DNA from: Lysinibacillus louembei
GTDB lineage: Bacteria > Bacillota > Bacilli > Bacillales_A > Planococcaceae
Assembly: GCF_033880585.1 (NCBI RefSeq)
Contig: NZ_CP137624.1
Span: 1,976,001 to 2,040,000, forward strand
Reading direction: 5' to 3'
DNA: 64,000 nucleotides
Positions within the stretch are counted from its first letter, which is position 1, and every line of letters starts with the position of its first letter. Shown piece after piece: positions 32,483 to 40,780 of the stretch. A model generated the notes under the pieces. It made no database searches and had not been told where the DNA came from. It saw only the letters and a program-made list of their open reading frames with translations. The position numbers and the translations under genes are program-made.

Positions 32483-33457
32483 ATGTCCAGAAGTAGAAAA
32501 CATGGCGTATTTGCAGTAAGCGGTGATGTAGTAGCTATATCGAACAAGCAAAAAGAGCTAAGGAAAGATGATAAAGAAATTCAGAAAGCACTTGAAACGA
32601 TTTTTCATCAAATGCGTATTGCTGGCAATAGGCAACGCACAATTGAAAGCTATGCGTATATTTTTCAGCAATTTGTAGAAATGTGCCATATCGAATATGT
32701 AGAGGATATTAATATTGATAAGATGTATCACTATTTGGATGTTTTAGAGGTTACACCAGCAACTAAATTAATTCGATTAAAATCCATTAAAGCCGTACTG
32801 AGTAAGTTTTATAATAATGGTTGGATTAAAGACCGCTTCTGGAGCAATATTCAAATTAAAATTGATAAAGAAGTGAAAAAAGGAGCAAAGGAATCAGATA
32901 TAGATAGGCTTCTTCGATTGATTGACCAAACAACATTCATTGGCTTTAGAGATGCTTGTGCAATTAAGTTGATGTACAAATCAGGTATTCGGATTCGCAC
33001 ATTGGGGGAGCTTAGAGAGCGCCATATTGACTTTGAAAATATGTGCTTAAATCTCGATGGCTCAATATTAAAAAATCACAAATTCTTAAAGTTGCCTATT
33101 GATATGGAAGTCGTTGAAATGCTTAAAATATTGATTGAGCTTAATAAAGGCATTCGTACTCATTTCGGCACAGATAATCGCAATGTCTTTATTACACAAA
33201 ATGGCACACCAATGAATACAAGTAAATCATCAAATTGTGCCATATCTAAGCAGCTTAATAAATATGCGAAGCGATATAATTTAGAAAATATCAATGCTCA
33301 CGCTATTAGAAGAGCCTATGCAAAGAATTTACATGATAAGGGTGCAAGCATAGCTTTAATCAGCAAAGCACTTGGACATAGTGATTTAGCCGTTACAACG
33401 CAATATTTAGACTTAGATGTTGAAGAAGTAGCAAAAGATTTAAGAGATTATTTATAG
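32483..33457 (+). CDS. int: Tyrosine recombinase (element integrase)
   Basis: A 324-aa site-specific recombinase. N-terminal SAM-like core-binding domain at about residues 30-125 and catalytic domain from about 135. Catalytic residues are visible: Arg170 in SGIRIRTL, His273-x-x-Arg276 (HAIRR), His299 in LGHSDL and the nucleophile Tyr308 in TTQYLDL. Being 167 bp from attL and reading inward, it is the likely enzyme for integration into ssrA. GGGAGG ribosome-binding site. Confidence 0.93.
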   Translation: MSRSRKHGVFAVSGDVVAISNKQKELRKDDKEIQKALETIFHQMRIAGNRQRTIESYAYIFQQFVEMCHIEYVEDINIDKMYHYLDVLEVTPATKLIRLKSIKAVLSKFYNNGWIKDRFWSNIQIKIDKEVKKGAKESDIDRLLRLIDQTTFIGFRDACAIKLMYKSGIRIRTLGELRERHIDFENMCLNLDGSILKNHKFLKLPIDMEVVEMLKILIELNKGIRTHFGTDNRNVFITQNGTPMNTSKSSNCAISKQLNKYAKRYNLENINAHAIRRAYAKNLHDKGASIALISKALGHSDLAVTTQYLDLDVEEVAKDLRDYL

Positions 33458-33468
33458 GAGCTACACAT

Positions 33469-33681
33469 ATGAAAACCATTATTAACACAACAAATTACGG
33501 CTTACATGAGCTTCACGCACGTTATGACGCTAAATACAAAGTAGCTACGTTTGATAAATATACAGTCTATACTACTCGTCCACCCTTTAAAATGGGGCAA
33601 ATTGAATTGACAAAAGAAGATGTACTAACCATGCTTCACTATTTTGAGGAGGTTGAGCAAGGTGAAACAACGCACATTTGA
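33469..33681 (+). CDS. Small hypothetical protein, paralogue A
   Basis: A 70-aa protein starting 11 bp after the integrase stop. It is related to the 68-aa product at 33822: both share a T-x-x-x-G-x-HE start region and a G-x-x-x-LTK-[ED]-[DE]-[VI]-x-x-ML-x-YF C-terminal helix. No known domain recognised. By position beside int it could affect recombination direction, but that is a guess. Confidence 0.6.
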   Translation: MKTIINTTNYGLHELHARYDAKYKVATFDKYTVYTTRPPFKMGQIELTKEDVLTMLHYFEEVEQGETTHI

Positions 33682-33838
33682 ACAGATTATGCAAAGTAAA
33701 TCCATTTATCGTAAACATGCCGAACGCTATAAAGCGAATGATTACCCATATCACCGAGTTAAACGCATGATGCTATATACAGCATTGCTAACAAAAGCAA
33801 TCGCAAAGGGGGCTGGTATATATGGCAACCATCATTAG
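33662..33838 (+). CDS. Small basic hypothetical protein
   Basis: A 58-aa basic protein starting at GTG 33662 with GAGGAGG about 10 bp upstream. It overlaps the genes on both sides by 20 and 17 bp, which supports coupled translation of the three small genes. Rich in Lys, Arg, His and Tyr (YRKHAERYKANDYPYHRVKR), so it may bind nucleic acid. Unrecognised family. Confidence 0.5.
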   Translation: MKQRTFEQIMQSKSIYRKHAERYKANDYPYHRVKRMMLYTALLTKAIAKGAGIYGNHH

Positions 33839-34028
33839 CACAGAGATAAGCGGATTTCATGAGATAAGAGGTACTTATAATGAAGAAGCGAAAACAGTTA
33901 CATTTGAAACATTTATCAATTTATCTATTGGTAAGTCGATTAAGATAGGTGAGGTTACATTAACAAAACAAGAGATATTCATGATGTTAAAATATTTTTA
34001 TGATGCGGAGGATAGATGTGCTTTATAG
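33822..34028 (+). CDS. Small hypothetical protein, paralogue B
   Basis: A 68-aa protein similar along its whole length to the 70-aa product at 33469. GGGGG ribosome-binding site 8-10 bp before the ATG. Tandem duplicates of a small gene beside an integrase suggest a shared accessory role. Function unknown. Confidence 0.6.
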   Translation: MATIISTEISGFHEIRGTYNEEAKTVTFETFINLSIGKSIKIGEVTLTKQEIFMMLKYFYDAEDRCAL

Positions 34029-34168
34029 AATGATTGTATAGTTGGATTTTAAATAAATATTAAGGTGTTGGTTATGGAATCAGCACCTTTTTTGTTTTAT
34101 GGTTGGAATTTTTGGTTGTTTAATTTACAATATAATTAACTAATGATATGTAATAAGGAGATGGTTTT

Positions 34169-34618
34169 GTGAACTGGAAAGATAATAAAAATGATAAAAG
34201 CAGATATTACGGTGCTGGGAATAAATATATGTTCTTAAAAATCGGAAAACAAGTATATAATGATACAGGTAGAGAGTTTACAAGGTTAACTACGTCAAAA
34301 ATTTTAAAGGAATATTTAGACGAACATCAATTAGGTTTCTTCAAATTTGGTGTTGATAAAAAAGGCAATAAAACAAAGTTATTTATCTTATTCAGCAATG
34401 AGGAAGATACTTTTTATGGTCTTAGAAATGCAGAGGGTGGTCATAAAACAACCGTTAGTATTAATCAAATTGTAGATGATTTAGAAGTGGATGGCATTGA
34501 ATTACCACTTGAACGCTTGAAAATAGAGGCTGTTCCTGAAGCCGATAAAGAAAAATTAGGCGTAGATAAAGAAGCGCATTTATTTGAGGTGATTCTTCCT
34601 ACAAAGGAAAAGGCATAA
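34169..34618 (+). CDS. Hypothetical protein before origin-like region 1
   Basis: A 149-aa soluble protein with a GTG start and AAGGAG ribosome-binding site. Predicted alpha/beta, with many Lys and acidic residues; no motif recognised (LGFFKFGVDKKGNKTKLFILF is a beta-hairpin-like stretch). It ends at a strong terminator directly before the iteron region, so it may belong to the replication module. Confidence 0.65.
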   Translation: MNWKDNKNDKSRYYGAGNKYMFLKIGKQVYNDTGREFTRLTTSKILKEYLDEHQLGFFKFGVDKKGNKTKLFILFSNEEDTFYGLRNAEGGHKTTVSINQIVDDLEVDGIELPLERLKIEAVPEADKEKLGVDKEAHLFEVILPTKEKA

Positions 34619-34672
34619 TAGCAATAACCACACATAAGTAATAAGCCAAAATATCATAGGTCATAGATGTAG

Positions 34673-34700
34673 CCATGCGAGTATAAACGCATGGTTTTTT
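34673..34700 (+). terminator. Terminator before origin-like region 1
   Basis: Stem CCATGCG / CGCATGG followed by seven T. Confidence 0.88.
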
Positions 34701-34725
34701 TGCGCTCATGGATTTCATTTGTTGC

Positions 34726-35030
34726 GGTTACATCGGTTACACCAGTTACAGCTTTTTTGACTAAAAGGTTTATTAGGATTTTTTTCTTCTCTACATAAAA
34801 AAAATAAATTTATATCTTAACTCTAAAAATAGTGTAACCAGTGTAACCGTAATAGATAAATTAATTATATTAAAATTAAGGTAGTAGTTATAAACATTGA
34901 TATATCAATGTTTATGAAGGGTTTATGTGCTATTTTTAATGAAAAATTAGCGGTTTTTATGTGTAACCAGCATAGCTATTTTTGTAACCGAGAGGGGTAA
35001 AAATGTAACCCATGATAGTAAAAACGTAAC
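34726..35030. other. Origin-like iteron region 1
   Basis: Non-coding. Three GGTTACA-type iterons start at 34726, 34735 and 34744 (9-bp steps), then an AT-rich tract of about 80 bp, then two TGTAACC at 34833 and 34842. A perfect 24-bp palindrome at 34891-34914 (core TTGATATATCAA) follows, then four TGTAAC/CGTAAC copies at 34962, 34983, 35004 and 35025, exactly 21 bp apart. Iterons, an AT-rich unwinding-like tract and a palindrome are the usual parts of a replication origin. An inverted copy lies at 47918-48252. Confidence 0.75.
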
Positions 35031-35068
35031 TGATGCATAATAAAAATTTGAAACTGCGTAAAATTTGG

Positions 35069-35096
35069 TTGATGGAATTAATAGTTATGTAATAAT
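35069..35096 (+). promoter_or_regulatory. Probable promoter of the replication genes
   Basis: TTGATG at 35069-35074 and a TG-extended AATAAT at 35091-35096. The surrounding TTGGTTGATG and its downstream AATAAT context recur before the helicase gene at 49764. Confidence 0.45.
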
Positions 35097-35130
35097 ATGT
35101 ATTTGTAAGATTGAAAGAAAGGATGATGAT

Positions 35131-35751
35131 ATGATTAATTTGAATGATTTGATAAATATAAAAAATAAGAAAGGTGGTTTATTAAAAGATGATGTATATG
35201 ATTTTTTTATAGAAAATATTGAATGTGAATCAGATAAAATAGATAAAAACCAAAATCGGTATGAAATGTGGAAATTCAAATTGCGCTTAATAGATAGAGA
35301 TTATAGATTAACAAAAAATGTATTAGTCTATGATGAGGCAAGTGTAAATGATATAGGAAAAAATCAGTTAATGTATTTAATAGGATTGCTTGATATTGAC
35401 TTTGATAATTTGGCAATAAAAGAGTCAGAACTAAAAGATTTTTTAATGGGAAAGTTAAAGGAATTGAAAGTTGTTAGCACCGTCTACACAAAGAATGGGA
35501 GGAATGAAGTTGGGTGGCTGTATGGCATGGAAGATAAAGAAAAAGCGTTAGAAAATTTTCATAGAAGGAATCAAGAATTTAAGAAACTTGATGAAGCTGT
35601 TGAAAAAATTGAGAAAGTTGATGAGGTTTCACCAAATGAAGCACATCAAGTTTTGAAAAATGAAGTAAAAGTAAATGAGGAGAAAAGCACACAAGCTAAT
35701 GTAAATGGAACAGATGATATTAATTATACTGATTTTATCAAGTTTGATTAA
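35131..35751 (+). CDS. Possible single-stranded-DNA-binding or replication accessory protein
   Basis: A 206-aa protein: a globular part to about residue 125 containing beta-rich segments (MWKFKLRLIDRDYRL, LKELKVVSTVY) compatible with an OB fold, then a charged helical linker and a short acidic tip, DDINYTDFIKFD. An acidic C-terminal tip is typical of SSB-like proteins that recruit replication partners. It also resembles phage DUF669-type proteins. Directly upstream of the polymerase. The start at 35131 follows AAAGGATG. The assignment is inferred. Confidence 0.5.
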   Translation: MINLNDLINIKNKKGGLLKDDVYDFFIENIECESDKIDKNQNRYEMWKFKLRLIDRDYRLTKNVLVYDEASVNDIGKNQLMYLIGLLDIDFDNLAIKESELKDFLMGKLKELKVVSTVYTKNGRNEVGWLYGMEDKEKALENFHRRNQEFKKLDEAVEKIEKVDEVSPNEAHQVLKNEVKVNEEKSTQANVNGTDDINYTDFIKFD

Positions 35752-35821
35752 ATATGTTCATGCGAGTGAGGTGTAAGTGCTTCACTCGTTTTATTTTTCT
35801 AAAAATGAAGGAGGGCAAATA

Positions 35822-38800
35822 GTGGGTAAATATTATAAAGAAAAAAGTATCAACGAAATAGTTGAAGAAAATGAATTTGTAAGTGTTAGTGGAAAAATGG
35901 TCAGTGATGTAACGGTTAAGGCATGGGGTAGTGGCAAGGGCGAGAACCTTATTTTTGTCTTGAATGATGGAGCAAGCAATCTAAAGTGTATCATCTTTGT
36001 GAGGTACGAAGACCATGACAAAGATAGTATAGAAACGATTAAAAATTTTTTTGTGAAAGGGCATTTTTACGAATTAAAAGGCAAAACGAGCTTAGACGAA
36101 ACGTACACAAATTTTAGTATAACATCTGCTCATATAGGTAATATCAATGTGCCTACCATGCAATTGCAAGTAGATATAGAAGACTGTAAGGATATTACGA
36201 ATGATATTGGGCGTAGAGTAGACACCGATGAAATAGGTAGAGTTGAATTTAAAGTGATTAGTCAATATTCCACCATGCAAAGCATTGTCAAAGAAGCAGC
36301 CGCTATAGAGTTGACCAATAGATTTAATTATCAAGGATTAGGTTTTGTAGAAAAAGGAACGGTAAGAGGCTTTCCTTTGATTGAGCAACAATTTAACCAA
36401 TACAAAAAGGTGATGGCGGAGGAATATAAGAACAATCCAAGCAAAGAGAATCAAAAACGCTTAGAGAATATTGAAAAATTAAAGATGTTTTATGGTGTTG
36501 ATTTTTTAGTTAATCAAAAGCGTTATCTGCATTACCTAGTAAATAGTGAGAAATTGCATGAGAAAAACAGTGAGATAACCGATGAGAAATTTTTGAGAAA
36601 TGTGAAATATCTAGTATTTGATATAGAAACAACAGGTATTTTTCCACTTTTTCATGAAATGATTGAAATAGGAGCAATAATTGTTGAGAACGGTGAGGTC
36701 ATCAAGGAATTTCATGAGCTGATTAAGCCCACGAATAAAATTAATCAAAAAATCAGCAAACTCACCAATATTACAAATAAAGTGGTAGCTCATGGTGTGG
36801 ATGAAGAAACTGCATTAAGACGGTTCTATGAATTTATTGGTGATGAGAAATATATATTAGTAGGGCATAATGCTAGAGATTTTGATTTGAATTTTATCAA
36901 TGTAAGAAGCAGAATGTATAAGCTCGATGAGGAATTAAATGATTTTGCCTTAATTGATACCCTGTATTTAAGTAAATTTGTGGAGGAAGAAGTATTAGCG
37001 CAACAGAGAAAGCGTAAAAATTATAGCTTAAAAGGCATGTTAAAAAAATATGGAATTAAGATTGAAAATCATCATAGAGCTGTTTCTGATAGCTTGCATA
37101 CGTTTAAATTGTTCCAAAAGTTGTTAGAGGATATGGAGGCTCATAATAAAGATTTAGTAGCGTGTAATGAGCCTTTAAAAACTCGATTAGATATGCGTTT
37201 TCCACAAATGGTCACGCTATATGCCTTAAATCGAGAGGGTTTAGTATTTCTTAATCAATTAAGTAGCAAGGTTAATACTGATACAGAGAATAGAGTGCTA
37301 AGTTGGGATGATATTAATGTTAAAGGTAATAGAGAAAATATTTTAGTCGTAAGCAACGGTTTCTATTGTAAGGATATTTTTGAATGCTTACTAAACGGCA
37401 AATTTGATGAGCGTGTTTTAGATAATTATGATGTGATTGGTTTAAATAGCCCATATAGTAATCATCATTATGAGGATGTACCAGTAGCAACATTAAAGCA
37501 ATTAATCAAAATTGTTGATGGTATCTGTCAAAAGCAAAATAAAATGGTTATCAGCTTGGGTGAGGTGTTGTGTCTTCATAAATATGAAGAGAGATATTTA
37601 GATATGCTGTGGTTCGATAATCGAGCGAAGATATTTTTAGATAAGAATGTCACCATCATTCAGCAATTTTTTGATAATAAAATTCAAAAAGGACTAGCTT
37701 TTACTGATACTGAACAAGAGATATATAACAAGTTTATTCAAGGCGAATTAACAGGCGATGATTTATTAAATATTGATATTGAAGATTTAAAACTTGAGAA
37801 ACAGGGTGGAAGATTCCATTCATATATCCAAAATAAAGAATTAGCACGAAAGAACGTTTATTATAAATCGACAGAGGAACTTTTAAATGAATTTGATTTT
37901 CTTGGAACAGAAAGAGTAAGAGAAATTGTTTCTATCAATACCATCAAATTGTTGGATAGATTTTCTCCCTATGAGATAGTACCAATGCATCCGTTAGTAA
38001 AGCCATCTATGTTAGGTGGCAATGAAAAAGAGAAGATGCTTGAAGTTGTAGAAAGAAGGCTTAAAGAGCTATATGGTGAGCATGTTGATAAAACAGTCCA
38101 AGACAGATTAGCCCTTGAATTAGAAATGGTATACAAAGGTAGCTATGAAGTTGTCTTTTATGGCAGCTATTTATTGGTGGAGGAAAGCAAGCGCAACGGC
38201 TACTTAGTAGGTAGTCGAGGGAGCGTTGGGAGTATGTTACTCGCTTATGTAATGGGGATTAGTGAGGTCAATCCATTACCACCACATTATCAATGTGATA
38301 CATGTAAAATGCTTAAATTTTGTGGAGATGAAGATGTAGTGTGTGGCTTTGATTTGCCTATTAAGCGATGTGCTTGTGGTGGTGCTTTAAAGGGAAATGG
38401 TTTTGGTATTCACTGGAGTAGCTTTATGGGATATGGTGGCGAGAAAACGCCTGATGTGGATTTGAATTTTAGTAGTGAGATTCAAAAGCATATGATTGAT
38501 TTTATCACCAGCCTATTCGGTGAGAGTAATATAGTACGAGCTGGCACAATTAGTACACTTGCCGAGGGAAAAAGTAAAAAAATCATATGGGAGTACCATA
38601 AAGCTAAGGGAAATATAAAAGTAGAGACGCTAAAAGAACGATACGATAATGATGTTAGTGATTTTTATGAATTAGACGATGAAGGCAATTTACATCCAAT
38701 TGATTATATTCATTTTGATAAAAATAATCGCAGTATCATTTATATAGAAAAATTAAAACAAGAGGATAATGGCGAGCCATTAGTAGAGATATTAGCATTT

Positions 38801-39907
38801 GATTTCGACAGCTTGGTTTTTCAAGAAACGTTAGATTTTTTAAATGGTGTAGCATTTAGCAGCGGTCAACATGCTGGAGGGATGTTAGTGATTCCAGAAG
38901 AGTTAGATGTGCATTATTACAGTGGTATTACCTATAGTAAGGATGGCTATGATGCCAGCCATGTTACATTGCAATCAGAATATAAGCCATATGAGGATGC
39001 AATTTTAAAGTTTGATATTTTGAGCCAAGATGATAGTACAAGGTTGTACTATTTGGAAAAAGAAACAGGCGTTAGTATTGCTGATATTGATATGTATGAT
39101 AGTGATGTGATACAACAATTTGCGTTAGGGCGCACTGAAATGATAAGTGAATTTAATACAAACTATTCTACCAATGTCACCAAGCAAGTAAGCCCTCAAG
39201 AATTTAGCGACTTAGTAGCGATTAGCGGTTTAACACACGGAGAAGGTTTATGGGATGATAATGCGGATGTGTTGCTAAAGAACGGCAAGGCAATTGATGA
39301 ACTAATTACAAGTCGAGAGAACTTTAAAAGGCTTCTCATTCAATATGGCATCGAAGAAACATTAAGTAATCAAATTGTGGAATTTATTCGCAAAGGAAAA
39401 TTGCATAATAAAAAGAATAGCGCTACCAATTTGATTGAGTGGAAAAAATATGAAGAGATTTTAAGAGAGTACCATGTAGATGAATGGTTTATCCAAAGCA
39501 TCAAAAAGGTTAAATATTTATTTCCTCTAGCCCATGCTGCTGCTTATGTCATCAATGCTTATAGATTGGCGTGGTTCAAAAAATATTATCCACTTGCTTT
39601 TGCAAAAATCATGATAAATCTATCTTTATCAGATAAAGATGTGGATAAGCGTATCTTTTTAAAGGATAGGGAGCAAATTGAGGCATTGATTAAAAAATAC
39701 GAAAATCCCAAAACGTATTACACACTTCCTAATAAGACGAGAGAAAGTGCGGCAGAGTTGTATTTTATGCGTTGGTTGTTTGATAATCATATCGAGTTAT
39801 TGGGGGTAGATGAAAATAAATCAGATGCTAAAATCGCTACAATAGAAGATGGAAAAATACGTCTTCCATATATGTTGAAACGATTTAGCATAACAGAAAA
39901 TGAATAA
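35822..39907 (+). CDS. PolC-type DNA polymerase III alpha subunit encoded by the element
   Basis: A 1361-aa replicative polymerase of the PolC class. Order: N-terminal OB fold (about 15-100), a PHP region split by a DnaQ-like 3'-5' exonuclease (FDIETTG near residue 267, HNARDFDLNFI, and HHRAVSDSLHTF), then the polymerase core with GSRGSVGSM near 797, a Cys cluster (CDTCK...CACGG, about 825-851), active-site PDVDLNFSSE near 877, and HAAAYVINAYRLAWFK near the end. The PHP catalytic histidines seem lost: HLHTPMS of host PolC aligns with FKVISQYS, and TDH with VEKG. GTG start at 35822 with AAGGAGGG. It is diverged from chromosomal PolC (about 1440 aa). Confidence 0.92.
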   Translation: MGKYYKEKSINEIVEENEFVSVSGKMVSDVTVKAWGSGKGENLIFVLNDGASNLKCIIFVRYEDHDKDSIETIKNFFVKGHFYELKGKTSLDETYTNFSITSAHIGNINVPTMQLQVDIEDCKDITNDIGRRVDTDEIGRVEFKVISQYSTMQSIVKEAAAIELTNRFNYQGLGFVEKGTVRGFPLIEQQFNQYKKVMAEEYKNNPSKENQKRLENIEKLKMFYGVDFLVNQKRYLHYLVNSEKLHEKNSEITDEKFLRNVKYLVFDIETTGIFPLFHEMIEIGAIIVENGEVIKEFHELIKPTNKINQKISKLTNITNKVVAHGVDEETALRRFYEFIGDEKYILVGHNARDFDLNFINVRSRMYKLDEELNDFALIDTLYLSKFVEEEVLAQQRKRKNYSLKGMLKKYGIKIENHHRAVSDSLHTFKLFQKLLEDMEAHNKDLVACNEPLKTRLDMRFPQMVTLYALNREGLVFLNQLSSKVNTDTENRVLSWDDINVKGNRENILVVSNGFYCKDIFECLLNGKFDERVLDNYDVIGLNSPYSNHHYEDVPVATLKQLIKIVDGICQKQNKMVISLGEVLCLHKYEERYLDMLWFDNRAKIFLDKNVTIIQQFFDNKIQKGLAFTDTEQEIYNKFIQGELTGDDLLNIDIEDLKLEKQGGRFHSYIQNKELARKNVYYKSTEELLNEFDFLGTERVREIVSINTIKLLDRFSPYEIVPMHPLVKPSMLGGNEKEKMLEVVERRLKELYGEHVDKTVQDRLALELEMVYKGSYEVVFYGSYLLVEESKRNGYLVGSRGSVGSMLLAYVMGISEVNPLPPHYQCDTCKMLKFCGDEDVVCGFDLPIKRCACGGALKGNGFGIHWSSFMGYGGEKTPDVDLNFSSEIQKHMIDFITSLFGESNIVRAGTISTLAEGKSKKIIWEYHKAKGNIKVETLKERYDNDVSDFYELDDEGNLHPIDYIHFDKNNRSIIYIEKLKQEDNGEPLVEILAFDFDSLVFQETLDFLNGVAFSSGQHAGGMLVIPEELDVHYYSGITYSKDGYDASHVTLQSEYKPYEDAILKFDILSQDDSTRLYYLEKETGVSIADIDMYDSDVIQQFALGRTEMISEFNTNYSTNVTKQVSPQEFSDLVAISGLTHGEGLWDDNADVLLKNGKAIDELITSRENFKRLLIQYGIEETLSNQIVEFIRKGKLHNKKNSATNLIEWKKYEEILREYHVDEWFIQSIKKVKYLFPLAHAAAYVINAYRLAWFKKYYPLAFAKIMINLSLSDKDVDKRIFLKDREQIEALIKKYENPKTYYTLPNKTRESAAELYFMRWLFDNHIELLGVDENKSDAKIATIEDGKIRLPYMLKRFSITENE

Positions 39908-39916
39908 CTAGTATGT

Positions 39917-39959
39917 ATAAAAATCCATTCAGACCATCTAGGAAAGAATGGATTTTTAT
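39917..39959. terminator. Bidirectional terminator after the polymerase gene
   Basis: Stem ATAAAAATCCATTC / GAATGGATTTTTAT, with A and T tracts on both sides, between the polymerase gene (+) and the repressor gene (-). Confidence 0.8.
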
Positions 39960-39988
39960 GTATGAAGATATAGAAAGGAGAAGTGGTG

Positions 39989-40333
39989 TTATTCTCGCTC
40001 AAAATGTTTTTTATAGGTCTTGATAACATCGAGAATATATAGTTGTTCTTCTTCTGATAGCTCGTTTGCAAGGGCATAAATGTCCGCAAGCACTTTAGCA
40101 CTTTGAGCAATATCCTCTTTTTCATGCATTTCCCCTTCACCGTTTAGCAGCCAATCTTTATTGATGTTTAAACATTGACTAATGGCATTAATCACAATCA
40201 TCTGTGGCTCAGTTTTATTTTTTTCAAGATTAAAAATAACACCTCTTGATACACCAATTGTTTCAGCAAGTGCCTCTTGTGTGAACCCCTTACTTTTTCT
40301 AGCATGGGTTAATCTTTCTCCTAAAGAATCCAT
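39989..40333 (-). CDS. XRE-family repressor (cI-like)
   Basis: A 114-aa regulator. The helix-turn-helix is at residues 5-60 (RLTHARKSKGFTQEALAETIGVSRGVIFNLE) and a C-terminal helical part follows (about 75-114, LANELSEEEQLYILDVIKT). Divergent from the small gene at 40491, with direct-repeat operators between them. Likely switches the element between quiescent and active states. Confidence 0.85.
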   Translation of the reverse strand: MDSLGERLTHARKSKGFTQEALAETIGVSRGVIFNLEKNKTEPQMIVINAISQCLNINKDWLLNGEGEMHEKEDIAQSAKVLADIYALANELSEEEQLYILDVIKTYKKHFERE

Positions 40334-40388
40334 TGAACTATCACCTCATCTTTTATTATAACCAAATTAAAAATCATTATCAAAGCAT

Positions 40389-40438
40389 TTTTGCGTTGTT
40401 AATGAAATTTATTCTATTTAATTTGCGTTTACAATGAA
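40389..40438. promoter_or_regulatory. Candidate operators between the divergent regulators
   Basis: Two copies of TTTGCGTT-N3-AATGAAA start near 40390 and 40422, 32 bp apart (about three helical turns). They lie between the XRE gene and its divergent neighbour. Likely repressor sites; inferred from position and repetition. Confidence 0.6.
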
Positions 40439-40490
40439 AAAATATTGTGTTACTATTCATTTATAAAGCAAAAATAAGGTGGTGGATGAA

Positions 40491-40667
40491 TTGACAAAGC
40501 GAAATGAAGCTGTTTCATCGGTTCGGATACTGAACGAAATCATTGATACGGCAAATGAGCTACCCATTGAATGTCAGGAAAGAATTCTTGATATTTTACG
40601 TGGTATGGCATTTACAAAAAAATGTTTGGCAAAAGAATCCGAACAATTAGATGAATCTAACGAATAG
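40491..40667 (+). CDS. Small partner protein related to the repressor C-terminus
   Basis: A 58-aa protein from TTG 40491 (AAGGTGG 7 bp upstream); a GTG at 40479 would add 4 residues. Its stretch ILNEIIDTANELPIECQERI resembles the repressor's ADIYALANELSEEEQLYILD, but no DNA-binding domain is present. It could form mixed dimers with the repressor and act as an antirepressor. That role is inferred. Confidence 0.55.
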   Translation: MTKRNEAVSSVRILNEIIDTANELPIECQERILDILRGMAFTKKCLAKESEQLDESNE

Positions 40668-40780
40668 GATAGCGGTCAATACCATCAATGGATAACAAAT
40701 TTATTTAAAGGGTTTTAAAGGCTATTTTTAATACATTTTATCAATAGCCTTATTTTCCATAATTTTTAGGAGGCGAAATA

